This document shows, one piece after another, positions 34,796 through 45,722 of a stretch of DNA of 64,000 nucleotides. The stretch covers positions 186,001-250,000 of the forward strand of contig NTLF01000014.1 in the NCBI GenBank assembly GCA_002631855.1, given 5' to 3'. Source of the stretch: Zunongwangia sp. ESRF-bin46. GTDB lineage: Bacteria; Bacteroidota; Bacteroidia; Flavobacteriales; Flavobacteriaceae. A program made the translations under genes and the position numbers. Within the stretch, counting starts at the first letter, position 1; each line of letters opens with the position of its first letter. The notes below the pieces were generated by a model. It did not search any database and was not told the DNA's origin. It saw only the letters and a program-made list of their open reading frames with translations.

Positions 34796-35470
34796 ATGTT
34801 AAATCTTTTGTTTCCGAGAGTTTGTAACGGTTGTAATGAACTACTTTTAAAAGACGAAAAAATACTCTGCGCTACGTGTAGGTTTGATTTGCCATTGGCT
34901 TGTCATCATAGAAATAATAATACCGCATTTTCTGATATTTTTTATGGTCGATTCCCTTTAGAGCAAGCTACTGCCTTGCTTCAGTTTCAAAAAAGAGGGG
35001 TTACCCAAAATATACTACATAATTTAAAATATAAAAATCAACAACAGATTAGTGGTTTCTTCGGAAAATGGCTTGGAAGTGAACTTGCTGAAATTTCAGA
35101 ATATAAAAACATAGACATCGTCATTCCCGTTCCGCTACATAAACAAAAACTAAAAAAAAGAGGTTATAACCAAGTGGAAGGTTTTGGTAAAGCCATTGCA
35201 GGGGCTTTACAGGTTCCGTATCGCGATGATATTTTACTGAAACTTTCAAAAACAAAGTCACAAGTTTTTAAAGAACGATTTTCACGATACAACCCTGCTT
35301 GGAAAGAAGAGGGCGTTTTTTCTCTTCAGAATAAAGAAGCTATTGAAAACCAACATGTTTTATTGGTCGATGATATTATTACTACTGGCGCCACACTCGA
35401 AACCTGTGCACAACAACTGCTAAAAGCAACTAATGTAAAACTTAGCCTCGCAACTATTGCAATTGCATAA
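34796..35470 (+). CDS. ComF-family phosphoribosyltransferase-like protein
   Basis: This 224-residue protein has an N-terminal zinc-binding module (Cys10, Cys13, Cys25, Cys28) and a C-terminal type I phosphoribosyltransferase domain with the PRPP-binding loop VLLVDDIITTGAT. ComF proteins act in DNA uptake (competence) in some bacteria; in others the role is uncertain. The motif RGYNQVEGFGKAIA is also typical. It is 21 bp ahead of the Ig-like lipoprotein gene on the same strand. Confidence 0.9.
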   Translation: MLNLLFPRVCNGCNELLLKDEKILCATCRFDLPLACHHRNNNTAFSDIFYGRFPLEQATALLQFQKRGVTQNILHNLKYKNQQQISGFFGKWLGSELAEISEYKNIDIVIPVPLHKQKLKKRGYNQVEGFGKAIAGALQVPYRDDILLKLSKTKSQVFKERFSRYNPAWKEEGVFSLQNKEAIENQHVLLVDDIITTGATLETCAQQLLKATNVKLSLATIAIA

Positions 35471-35481
35471 TAAAGAATCGT

Positions 35482-35489
35482 TATTTTTG
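35482..35489 (+). promoter_or_regulatory. -7 box (TATTTTTG) before the Ig-like lipoprotein gene
   Basis: A perfect TAnnTTTG lies in the short gap after comF and ends 5 nt before the ATG at 35495. It suggests the gene has its own, nearly leaderless transcript. Confidence 0.45.
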
Positions 35490-35494
35490 CCTTG

Positions 35495-37141
35495 ATGAAA
35501 AGTAGGTTATTATATATTCCCATTCTATTATTGTTTTCTCTATCGTTTGTAGAGTGTGCCAAAAAAGGCTCTCCTTCTGGTGGTGAGCGTGACACTATTC
35601 CTCCTGTAATCGTTAGGAGTGTTCCTGAAAACTATACTACGAACTTCGACGGAGATGAGATAAGTATTTATTTTGATGAATATATAAAACTGAAAGATCT
35701 TCAGAAAAATTTAATTATTTCTCCTCCGCTTGAATATCCGCCCAACATCACCCCGCTGAGCACATCAAAAACATTGCGTATTCAAATTGATGACACCTTA
35801 AAGGAAAATACAACCTACTCTATTAATTTCGGTCAAAGTATAGTGGACAACAACGAAGAAAACCCTTTTGAATATTATAAATATGTCTTCTCCACCGGAA
35901 GCTATATTGACAGCCTTAAAGTAAAAGGACGCGCGCAAGATGCGCTATTGCCAAGTCCAGAAATACCAACAACGGTTATGCTTTATGAAGTTGACGAAGC
36001 GTTTAATGACACTTTGGTTTTTTCAGAAAAGCCCACTTACATCACCACAACAAAAGATAGCACCGGTATTTTTGAAATTACCAATGTAAAAGAAGGAAAG
36101 TATCTTTTAATGGCCTTAAAAGAAAACAATAATGATTACACCTTTCAACCTGTAAATGATAAAATTGGTTTTGCTGAAAAATTCATCACACTTCCTTCAG
36201 ACAGCAGTTATACACTGACGCTTTTTAAAGAAACACCAGAATATTTTATCGCCCGACCTAAGCACGAAACCAAAAACCATATATTATTTGGATATGAAGG
36301 TGATGCCGATAGCTTACAATTAGAATTAACCTCTCAAGTTCCCGCCGATTTTGAATACAGAACCTATCGGGATAACGAAAAAGACACCCTGCATTATTGG
36401 TTTAAACCTGCTATTGAAAATGATTCTTTAGTGTTTTTAGCAAGAAACAAAGGTTTTCTTGATACCTTAAACGTTCGGATTAAAGATTTATATAGCGACT
36501 CTTTAAGGATTTCATCTTTAAATGCTGGAACAGTCCTACCAAAAGACACTTTAAAGCTACTTGCAAACACCCCAATCGAATCAATTAACGCTGAAAATAT
36601 AACCGTCTTAGATACCGATTCGATTAACATTTCCCCTAAAATAGCCATTAACAAAAAGTATAATATTGCCCAATTATTTTTCCCAAAAGATGTAGAACAA
36701 ACCTATCAAGTTCAATTGTTGCCCGGTGCCATTACTGACTTTTATGAAGCAACCAACGACACGTTAAATTATACTTTACGGACAAAAGCAGTTTCGGATT
36801 ATGGCACGTTGAATATTACGTTGGAAAATCTAAATCAGCTTCCTGTAATTATTCAATTGGTGGATAGTAAATTCAATGTAACTTTAGAAGAATATATAAC
36901 CGAACAAAAACCTGTCTTGTTTGAAAACATAAACCCTGGAAAATATTACGTTCGGATTATATATGATGAAAACGAAAATGGAATCTGGGATACAGGTAAT
37001 TTTTTAACTCGCCAACAACCAGAACGCATTTTATACTACCCCACACAACTGGAAGTTCGAGCCAATTGGAGTCTAAACGAAACGTTTATTCTAACCGAAA
37101 ACGATCCCGGTCCTGTAGAAACTTTAGATGACCCCGAGTAG
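35495..37141 (+). CDS. Ig-like (Big_5) domain lipoprotein
   Basis: This 548-residue envelope lipoprotein has lipobox FVEC (Cys21). The N-terminal Big_5 Ig-like domain (about 30-130) opens PSGGERDTIPPVIVRSVPEN, a pattern very common in Bacteroidota lipoproteins. The rest is beta-rich, with a carboxypeptidase-regulatory-like segment near the C-terminus (NPGKYYVRIIYDENENGIWD). No enzymatic motif is seen. A TTG three bases upstream (35492) is possible but unneeded. Its last 56 bp overlap the 3' end of the convergent nitrilase gene. Confidence 0.85.
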   Translation: MKSRLLYIPILLLFSLSFVECAKKGSPSGGERDTIPPVIVRSVPENYTTNFDGDEISIYFDEYIKLKDLQKNLIISPPLEYPPNITPLSTSKTLRIQIDDTLKENTTYSINFGQSIVDNNEENPFEYYKYVFSTGSYIDSLKVKGRAQDALLPSPEIPTTVMLYEVDEAFNDTLVFSEKPTYITTTKDSTGIFEITNVKEGKYLLMALKENNNDYTFQPVNDKIGFAEKFITLPSDSSYTLTLFKETPEYFIARPKHETKNHILFGYEGDADSLQLELTSQVPADFEYRTYRDNEKDTLHYWFKPAIENDSLVFLARNKGFLDTLNVRIKDLYSDSLRISSLNAGTVLPKDTLKLLANTPIESINAENITVLDTDSINISPKIAINKKYNIAQLFFPKDVEQTYQVQLLPGAITDFYEATNDTLNYTLRTKAVSDYGTLNITLENLNQLPVIIQLVDSKFNVTLEEYITEQKPVLFENINPGKYYVRIIYDENENGIWDTGNFLTRQQPERILYYPTQLEVRANWSLNETFILTENDPGPVETLDDPE

Positions 37142-37868
37142 CAGCAATATGTTCTTTAGTTAAGGATACGGTTTCAATAAATTCTGTTTCAAAATCTTGC
37201 GTGGAAATCTGTTCTCCTAAAACATCATAAACAGCTGAATGACCACTGTATTCGTGATTATTTCCGTCAAAACCCAGACGGTTTACCCCAATACAATAAC
37301 TCATATTTTCAATGGCTCGCGCTTTTAATAAAGCATCCCAAGCTGAAGTTCGTTTTTTGGGCCAATTAGCTACATACAATAAAATATCGTAGTCTTCTGT
37401 ATTACGTGCCCAAACTGGGAAACGAAGATCATAACAAACTAACGGGCAAATTTTCCAGCCTTTGTAATCTACGATAAGCCGTTCGGTTCCTTTGCTGTAA
37501 GTTTTATGCTCTCCAGCTAATGTAAACGTGTGTTTTTTATCATAAGTTTTATAACTACCGTCTGGAAGGACAAAGAAAAGCCGGTTGTAAAAATTATTAT
37601 TTTCTGAAACTATAACACTTCCAGTTATGGTTGAATTACTCTTTTTAGCTTCAGTAATCATCCAATTCAGGGTTGTTCCGTTTGTTTCTTCAGCAAGGGC
37701 TGAAGCATTCATAGAAAAACCAGTGGGAAACATTTCTGGGAGGATAATTAAATCGGTTTCTTCAGAAATAGAATTTATTTTTTCTGAAAACATATCCCTA
37801 TTCGCTTCGGCATCTTCCCAATGCAACTGTGACTGAATTAGTGTGACGTTTAAAGTTTCAGAATTCAA
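37086..37868 (-). CDS. Nitrilase-superfamily amidohydrolase (omega-amidase-like)
   Basis: This 260-residue cytoplasmic enzyme of the carbon-nitrogen hydrolase family has an intact catalytic triad: Glu45 (LPEMFPTG), Lys111 (YDKKHTF) and Cys145 (VCYDLRFP). The sequence is closest to YafV-type omega-amidases, which hydrolyse alpha-ketoglutaramate or related keto-acid amides formed by glutamine or methionine transamination. The methionine aminotransferase gene at 40.8 kb would be a plausible metabolic partner (inference). The 3' end overlaps the convergent lipoprotein gene by 56 bp. Confidence 0.92.
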   Translation of the reverse strand: MNSETLNVTLIQSQLHWEDAEANRDMFSEKINSISEETDLIILPEMFPTGFSMNASALAEETNGTTLNWMITEAKKSNSTITGSVIVSENNNFYNRLFFVLPDGSYKTYDKKHTFTLAGEHKTYSKGTERLIVDYKGWKICPLVCYDLRFPVWARNTEDYDILLYVANWPKKRTSAWDALLKARAIENMSYCIGVNRLGFDGNNHEYSGHSAVYDVLGEQISTQDFETEFIETVSLTKEHIAATRGHLKFLQDRDRFRLE

Positions 37869-37888
37869 AATGTTTTTATTTTAAGTTT

Positions 37889-38362
37889 CTACTTTTTATT
37901 TTCGAGCAACTCAATAATTGGCTTTGCGTCTTGCATTTGTGCATGGTCCATGGCTGTGTTGCCGCGATCATCTTTTATAGTTATATCTGCGCCATTTTCA
38001 AGCAAAAGATTTACAATATCTTTTTTAGCAAATGTAGCAGCATAAATTAAAGCTGTGGCACCATTAAAGTTTGTCACGTTTACATTAGCGCCATTATCTA
38101 GTAACAGTTTTGCGATATTAGTATGACCCTTAAAGCAAACACCCATTAAAGCGGTGTTGCCAGATGCATCTTGGGCATCGATATTGGGATTGTGTTTTAA
38201 AATCACTTCGGAAATATCTTCAAGCCCGTAATAACACGCTAACAAAAGAGGGGTAGAACCTCTCGCGTCTTTTTCGTTTATCCATTCGGGATGTTGCTGT
38301 AAAAATTCTTTTACATTTTCAGTTTCTCCCTTTCGAATGGCATCAAATAACATAGTACTCAT
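37889..38362 (-). CDS. Ankyrin-repeat protein beside katG
   Basis: This 157-residue protein is made almost wholly of four to five ankyrin repeats (units such as GSTPLLLACYYGLEDISEVI, GNTALMGVCFKGHTNIAKLL and GATALIYAATFAKKDIVNLL). There is no signal peptide. Ankyrin genes next to catalase genes are known in other bacteria (for example ankB near katB in Pseudomonas aeruginosa), where the protein supports catalase function. Here it lies 72 bp downstream of katG on the same strand, with a hairpin between them that may attenuate read-through. Confidence 0.9.
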   Translation of the reverse strand: MSTMLFDAIRKGETENVKEFLQQHPEWINEKDARGSTPLLLACYYGLEDISEVILKHNPNIDAQDASGNTALMGVCFKGHTNIAKLLLDNGANVNVTNFNGATALIYAATFAKKDIVNLLLENGADITIKDDRGNTAMDHAQMQDAKPIIELLENKK

Positions 38363-38381
38363 ATAACATCTAAATTAATAA

Positions 38382-38409
38382 AGCGGAATGATAAAGTTAC
38401 CATTCCGCT
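38382..38409 (-). terminator. Terminator or attenuator between katG and the ankyrin gene
   Basis: A 9-bp perfect stem (38382-38390 with 38401-38409) and a 10-nt loop are followed on the minus strand by TTTATTAATTT, an imperfect T-run. It lies 25 bp past the katG stop. Confidence 0.65.
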
Positions 38410-38434
38410 ATGGGTTTAACAAAAGTTTACCTTG

Positions 38435-40690
<2,256 letters not shown>

Positions 40691-40738
40691 TTAGGCTATA
40701 TATAGCTATAAAGTTACCAATTATATACCACTAACAAT

Positions 40739-40746
40739 CAAAATTA
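40739..40746 (-). promoter_or_regulatory. -7 box (TAATTTTG) for katG
   Basis: A perfect TAnnTTTG on the minus strand. Between it and the katG ATG lies a 12-bp perfect AT-rich palindrome (40695-40706, GCTATATATAGC), a possible but unproven regulator site. Confidence 0.45.
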
Positions 40747-40810
40747 TGATTTCAATACACAATTAAAGTATCAGAAAAAATTATACTTATGTTTCTTAAG
40801 TATCTATTCT

Positions 40811-41947
40811 CTATATCGAATTTAAAATCTCTGCAGCTTTCTTTAATTCTTCATCTGTTTTGGCAAAACAAACTCGTATTTGTTTAAAATCTTGGTCGTT
40901 TTTGTTGAATACTGAAGTGGGAATGGTCGCAATTTTATGCTCCTTTGTAAGTCGATCAGCAAAATCGACATCTCTTTCTTCTGAAATTTCAGAAAAATCA
41001 AGCAACTGGAAATAGGTTCCTTTTGATGGAGTATACTTAAATCGGGAGTCTTTAATCAAGTCTAAAAAATAATCTCGTTTTTTTTGATAAAAAGAGGGTA
41101 AGGACAAATAGTTATTTTCGTTTTGCAAATACGTTGCCAACGCTTTTTGAACAGGATGATTTACCGAAAACACATTAAATTGATGTACTTTTTGAAACTC
41201 TTTCATTAAATGATTTGGCGCTACACAATACCCCATTTTCCACCCAGTATTGTGGAATGTTTTTCCAAATGAGGCAGTGATAAAAGCACGTTTGGCCAAT
41301 TGTGGGTATTTGGCTGCGCTTTGGTGTTCTTCGTCTTCAAATACAATGTGCTCATATACCTCATCGCTTAATACCAAAAGGTCTTGTTCTTCGGCAATTT
41401 TTTGCAATTGCAGCATATCGTTTTCAGTAAACACCATTCCGCTAGGGTTGTGTGGAGTATTAATAATAATCATCTTGGTTTTAGATGTTATTTTATTCGC
41501 TACTTCATTCCAGTTTGGTTCATAGTTAGGAGCTTCAAGTTGTACCGCAATGGTTTTTCCACCAAAAAGTTCAACTGAAGGTTTATAACAATCGTACGCT
41601 GGTGTGAAAATTATCACCTCATCATCTTTATGGATAGTAGCAGCTATTGCTGTGAAAATTGCTTGTGTAGCACCAGCTGTAATGGTAATTTCCCTATCGG
41701 CATTATACTTTTTATAGTAAAGGCTTTCAATTTTTTTTGAAATAACCTCTCGCAATTTTTTATCCCCAGGCATAGGGGCATATTGATTATATCCATCTTT
41801 CATGGCTTTGTCAACCAGGTCAATCAAGACAGGGTCACTTTCAAAACCAGGAAAGCCTTGAGCTAAATTTATGGCATTAAAATCTGCCGCCATTTTACTC
41901 ATTATGCTAAAAATGGAGGTTTTTGTGTTGGGCAATTTTGAAGTCAT
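40811..41947 (-). CDS. Methionine aminotransferase (class I/II, YbdL-like)
   Basis: This 378-residue PLP-dependent aminotransferase of fold type I belongs to the subgroup of E. coli YbdL and the kynurenine aminotransferases. Motifs present are NLAQGFPGFE near the N-terminus, NTPHNPSGMVF, SDEVYEHIVF and the PLP lysine in TASFGKTFHNTGWKMGY. YbdL prefers methionine, phenylalanine and histidine as donors. It may feed keto-acid amides to the omega-amidase at 37.1 kb when glutamine is the donor (inference). It stands alone, divergent from a histidine kinase. Confidence 0.9.
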   Translation of the reverse strand: MTSKLPNTKTSIFSIMSKMAADFNAINLAQGFPGFESDPVLIDLVDKAMKDGYNQYAPMPGDKKLREVISKKIESLYYKKYNADREITITAGATQAIFTAIAATIHKDDEVIIFTPAYDCYKPSVELFGGKTIAVQLEAPNYEPNWNEVANKITSKTKMIIINTPHNPSGMVFTENDMLQLQKIAEEQDLLVLSDEVYEHIVFEDEEHQSAAKYPQLAKRAFITASFGKTFHNTGWKMGYCVAPNHLMKEFQKVHQFNVFSVNHPVQKALATYLQNENNYLSLPSFYQKKRDYFLDLIKDSRFKYTPSKGTYFQLLDFSEISEERDVDFADRLTKEHKIATIPTSVFNKNDQDFKQIRVCFAKTDEELKKAAEILNSI

Positions 41948-42052
41948 GCTATAAATATAAGAGTATCGTTTAAGCTCTCCAAAAACTTCCTTTTTTAAAA
42001 ATGTGATGTTTTTACGGAATTATGTAACTTGTTTATTTTATTAAAGTTTTTT

Positions 42053-44275
42053 ATGTGTAAAAAATTACTTTTTTATTGTTTTTCTATTATTTGTATATCT
42101 GGTTTTGCTCAAAATTTAGACTCAATCCCATTATATAAAAAAGCAACTTTTAGTGAGCTAAAGGAAAATGCCAATATTTATTACAATAAAGGAGAATACC
42201 TGGAATCCTTAAAGCTTAATATTGAACTATTAAAAAAAGGCCTAGAAGAAAAAAACAATAACTATATACACCAAGGCTACCGAAATCTAGGCTATGATTA
42301 TCTAGAGTTAGATGACAGTCTTCAAGCAAAGGAAAGTTTTAAAAAAGCTGAAAAGTATGCAAAGCTCTCCAAGAACGATACCGCAACTGCCCTTTCGTAT
42401 ATGGATTTAGCAAATGCATATGCTGAATTAGATTTAGATTATAAAAAAGCACTACAATACCACGATAAATCTAACTCTCTTTTTGAAAAGCTAAAAGATT
42501 CCGCTGGAATGGCCGATGCCTATTACAATACCATTCTTACGGCAATGGCAGCAAAAGATTATAAAAAAGCGTATGTAAATATTTTAAAGGCTAGAAAGCT
42601 TAACCGTTTCAACAAAAATCATTTTAACTTTATAGGGGTTGATGTTTTAACAGGTGAATACCACATAGAAAAAGAAAATTACAAACTAGCAGACAGTTAT
42701 TTAAATAAGGCAATAATTGAGGCCAAAAAGGAAAACCTTACATTAGAATTAGAATCTGCTTATTTAGCCCTTAGCAAAAGCCTTTATCTACAAGAAAGGT
42801 ATGATGAAGCCTACAGAGCCAGATTGGAGTTTGACAAATACCTAGAAACAAACCTTCGTAATGTCAACCAAGCTCAAAAGGAAACTGTTTCAGCTAAATT
42901 TCAAGTTTCAGAGTACAGAAAAGATATTGAAGCCGCTGAGCTAAAAAACCAATTGCAAGCCGAAATTGTAAGAAACAAAAGCACATTAAACACTATACTT
43001 TACATAATATCGGCAGTACTACTATTGTTGTTTATCATTTTCATGTTAGCCTACCGAAAAAGGAAACAATTAGTAATGAAACTTAGAAAACGAAACCGGG
43101 AATTTTTAGAGGCCAAACAACTCGCCGAAAACATGTCCCGTTCGAAAACCGAATTTTTCTCAACGGTGAGCCACGAATTACGCACCCCATTATATGGCGT
43201 AATAGGCCTAAGTTCTATTTTATTGGAAGACCCTTCTTTAAAAGGGCATAAAAACGATTTAAAATCCTTAAAGTTTTCGGCAGATTACTTGTTAGCGTTG
43301 ATTAATGATGTGCTTCAAATAAATAAAATCGATTCCAATAAACTGGAAGAGCATAGTACTACGTTTCATCTTCCCGATTTTATTCAAAAAATAACTGCTT
43401 CTTTTGAGTATATGCGTCTTCAGAATAGAAACAAACTAGATGTCACGATTTCAAAAAAAATCCCTGAAATGCTTCAAGGTAATACTATCGCATTGTCTCA
43501 AATATTAATGAACTTAGTAGGGAATGCCTGTAAATTCACAGAAAACGGACAAATAACAATTAATATAAGTCCAAAAAAAATAACCCCCGAAGAAGCTCTA
43601 TTATGTTTTTACATTAGAGACACGGGTATTGGTATTTCGGAAAAAGATCAAGAACGCATTTTTAATGAATTTTCACAGGTAGATACTGAAAATTATAGTT
43701 ATCAAGGAACTGGGCTAGGGCTAACCATTGTAAAAAAGCTATTGGCACATTACAACTCGAAAATAAATGTGAAAAGTGTAAAAGGTGAAGGTTCTGAGTT
43801 TTGGTTTACCTTAAAGTTTAATGTAGTAGAAAAAGCAGCTACTAAAATAGAAGACAGCTTACTGAACAAAAAATTGTTGGTAAAAAAGCGTATTTTAATA
43901 GTTGAAGATAACCGGATAAACCAAGCTGTTACAAAAAAAATATTAGAGAAGAATCAAGTAATCTGTTCCATTGCCGAAAACGGCGAACAAGCTATTGAAC
44001 AGGTAAAGAAAAACACTTTCGATTTGGTTTTGATGGACATTAACATGCCTGTATTAAACGGACTTGAAGCGACCAAGAAAATCCGTATGTTTAACTCTAC
44101 TATTCCAATTGTAGCGTTAACAGCAGTTGAAGTAGAAGACCTTCGCTTTGAAATATATGACAGTGGCATGAACGACATCATTGTAAAACCTTATGATATG
44201 AACAAGTTTTTACAAGTTATCTTACGGAACTTAACCGCTTTTTATTCTGGCAATATGGCTCCACAATTTTTTTGA
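42053..44275 (+). CDS. TPR-containing hybrid sensor histidine kinase/response regulator
   Basis: This 740-residue hybrid kinase has a signal peptide (to about 18, GFAQ), periplasmic TPR repeats (about 35-270), one membrane helix (about 312-335), a HisKA domain with the phospho-acceptor in STVSHELRTPLYG (about 375-440), a HATPase domain (about 480-600, DTGIGISEKDQERIF and GTGLGLTIVKKLL) and a C-terminal receiver domain (about 615-730, LVLMDINMPVLNG). There is no HPt or DNA-binding domain, so it must pass phosphate on to other proteins. A TTG at 42029 would add eight residues; the ATG at 42053 gives the signal peptide. No partner gene is adjacent. Confidence 0.92.
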   Translation: MCKKLLFYCFSIICISGFAQNLDSIPLYKKATFSELKENANIYYNKGEYLESLKLNIELLKKGLEEKNNNYIHQGYRNLGYDYLELDDSLQAKESFKKAEKYAKLSKNDTATALSYMDLANAYAELDLDYKKALQYHDKSNSLFEKLKDSAGMADAYYNTILTAMAAKDYKKAYVNILKARKLNRFNKNHFNFIGVDVLTGEYHIEKENYKLADSYLNKAIIEAKKENLTLELESAYLALSKSLYLQERYDEAYRARLEFDKYLETNLRNVNQAQKETVSAKFQVSEYRKDIEAAELKNQLQAEIVRNKSTLNTILYIISAVLLLLFIIFMLAYRKRKQLVMKLRKRNREFLEAKQLAENMSRSKTEFFSTVSHELRTPLYGVIGLSSILLEDPSLKGHKNDLKSLKFSADYLLALINDVLQINKIDSNKLEEHSTTFHLPDFIQKITASFEYMRLQNRNKLDVTISKKIPEMLQGNTIALSQILMNLVGNACKFTENGQITINISPKKITPEEALLCFYIRDTGIGISEKDQERIFNEFSQVDTENYSYQGTGLGLTIVKKLLAHYNSKINVKSVKGEGSEFWFTLKFNVVEKAATKIEDSLLNKKLLVKKRILIVEDNRINQAVTKKILEKNQVICSIAENGEQAIEQVKKNTFDLVLMDINMPVLNGLEATKKIRMFNSTIPIVALTAVEVEDLRFEIYDSGMNDIIVKPYDMNKFLQVILRNLTAFYSGNMAPQFF

Positions 44276-44294
44276 AACATCTAGAAGCTAAAGG

Positions 44295-44765
44295 TCATAT
44301 ATTGTAACCTGTCTGTATATAAACCAATACATCGTTTATGCACTTTTTTAAATCGTTTTTCACTTCTTTCTCCCAAAACCTGAAAACAGTATAGCCCATT
44401 TCGTTAAGTTCTTTATTTACCTCGCGGTCACGTTGCATGTTCCGTTCTATTTTAGGTATCCAAAATCCGCGATTGCTTTTTATGGTTTCTTTTTTCTCCT
44501 CCCAATTGTAACCATGCCAAAACTCACCATCAATAAATATTGCCAACTTGTATTTTTTAATGGACACATCGGGTTTGCCTAGCAAGTATTTTGAATCCAC
44601 ACGATACCGAACGCCCTTTGCCCATAATGCTTTTCGGAATAGCATCTCGGGTTTAGTGTTTTTGCTACGTATCTTGCTCATAATTTTAGAGCGTTTTTTT
44701 GTGGTATAAAACCCGGATTCTTCGCTAAACCGTGGTACTTTTATTTTCTTTTCTTCATAGGACAT
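44295..44765 (-). CDS. vsr: Vsr-like very short patch repair endonuclease
   Basis: Vsr nicks DNA at T:G mismatches formed by deamination of 5-methylcytosine. This 156-residue protein has the family pattern TTKKRSKIMSKIRSKNTKPE, the catalytic aspartate region LLGKPDVSIKKYKLAIFIDG (Asp66), EFWHGYN (His84) and the C-terminal RNMQRDREVNKELNEMGYTV. The zinc-binding cysteines of the E. coli enzyme are not present, and Asp79 stands where E. coli has an active-site His, so it is a divergent form. No cytosine methyltransferase gene lies in the window, which is unusual. Related DUF559-type nucleases are an alternative reading. Confidence 0.8.
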   Translation of the reverse strand: MSYEEKKIKVPRFSEESGFYTTKKRSKIMSKIRSKNTKPEMLFRKALWAKGVRYRVDSKYLLGKPDVSIKKYKLAIFIDGEFWHGYNWEEKKETIKSNRGFWIPKIERNMQRDREVNKELNEMGYTVFRFWEKEVKNDLKKCINDVLVYIQTGYNI

Positions 44766-44902
44766 ACACTTTCAATGTATGAATAATTTACAACACTAAG
44801 AACTTATCTTTGTTTAGCCCTTAGTATTTTCGGACTTAACAATATTACTTCAGAAACACAAATAGCTTATATTTATTTCATTTAAGACACTAAGAAGAAT
44901 AA

Positions 44903-44935
44903 AAAAACCCAAATCTTTATTTGATTTGGGTTTTT
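44903..44935 (-). terminator. Terminator of the sdhCAB operon
   Basis: A 13-bp perfect stem (44903-44915 with 44923-44935) and a 7-nt loop, with a T-run on the minus strand, 24 bp past the sdhB stop. The remaining gap to 44765 (about 135 bp) shows nothing recognisable. Confidence 0.9.
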
Positions 44936-44958
44936 GTAAACAATATATTTTTTAATGT

Positions 44959-45705
44959 TTATCCTTCAGCACTTGCCTTTAAATATTCACGATTTATACG
45001 TGCAATATTTTCTAATGAAATATCTTTCGGACATTCAATAAAACAAGCTCCGGTATTGCTACACGCTCCAAAACCTTCTTTATCCATTTGCTCTACCATG
45101 TTTAGCACTCGACGAGTTGCCTCAACTTCCCCTTGTGGTAATAAAGCAAATTGACTTACTTTAGCCGAAGTAAAGAGCATGGCACTTGCATTAACACAAG
45201 CTGCCACACAAGCTCCACAACCTATACATGTTGCCGAATTAAAAGCTTCATCTGCATTATCTTTTTCTACTGGTGTAGCATTTGCATCAATTGTATTTCC
45301 AGAGGTGTTTACTGAAACATAACCTCCGGCTTGTTGAATACGGTCAAAACCACTACGATCTACCACCAAATCCTTAATTACAGGAAAAGCAGTTGCTCTA
45401 AATGGCTCAATCACTACCGTATCGCCATCATTAAAGCTACGCATGTGTAATTGACACGTCGTAGTGTGACGCTGCGGTCCGTGTGGTTTTCCATTAATTT
45501 GTAAGGAACAAGATCCACAAATACCTTCACGACAATCGTGGTCAAAAACAACTGGCTCATCTCCTTTTTCAATTAACTGTTCGTTTAAAACGTCTAGCAT
45601 TTCTAAAAAAGACATATCACCATCTATCCCGTCAATAGGGTAGGTTTGTAAACTTCCTTTTGTGTTAGCGCCTTTTTGACGCCATATTTTTAGAGTAAGC
45701 TTCAT
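44959..45705 (-). CDS. sdhB: Succinate dehydrogenase/fumarate reductase iron-sulfur subunit
   Basis: SdhB passes electrons from the flavin subunit to the membrane quinone site through three clusters. The 248-residue protein has the N-terminal ferredoxin domain for the 2Fe-2S cluster ([17 protein letters not shown], then a later Cys in TTTCQLHMR) and C-terminal Cys groups for the 4Fe-4S and 3Fe-4S clusters ([13 protein letters not shown] and [15 protein letters not shown]). It is the last gene of sdhCAB, 17 bp after sdhA, and is followed by a strong terminator. Confidence 0.97.
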   Translation of the reverse strand: MKLTLKIWRQKGANTKGSLQTYPIDGIDGDMSFLEMLDVLNEQLIEKGDEPVVFDHDCREGICGSCSLQINGKPHGPQRHTTTCQLHMRSFNDGDTVVIEPFRATAFPVIKDLVVDRSGFDRIQQAGGYVSVNTSGNTIDANATPVEKDNADEAFNSATCIGCGACVAACVNASAMLFTSAKVSQFALLPQGEVEATRRVLNMVEQMDKEGFGACSNTGACFIECPKDISLENIARINREYLKASAEG

Positions 45706-45722
45706 AAGTTAAGCTTTAAATA

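Noticed and set aside
44295-44765. Restriction-modification or mobile island around the Vsr-like gene
   Set aside because: Neither a methyltransferase, restriction enzyme, integrase nor repeat is found on either side; neighbours are core genes.
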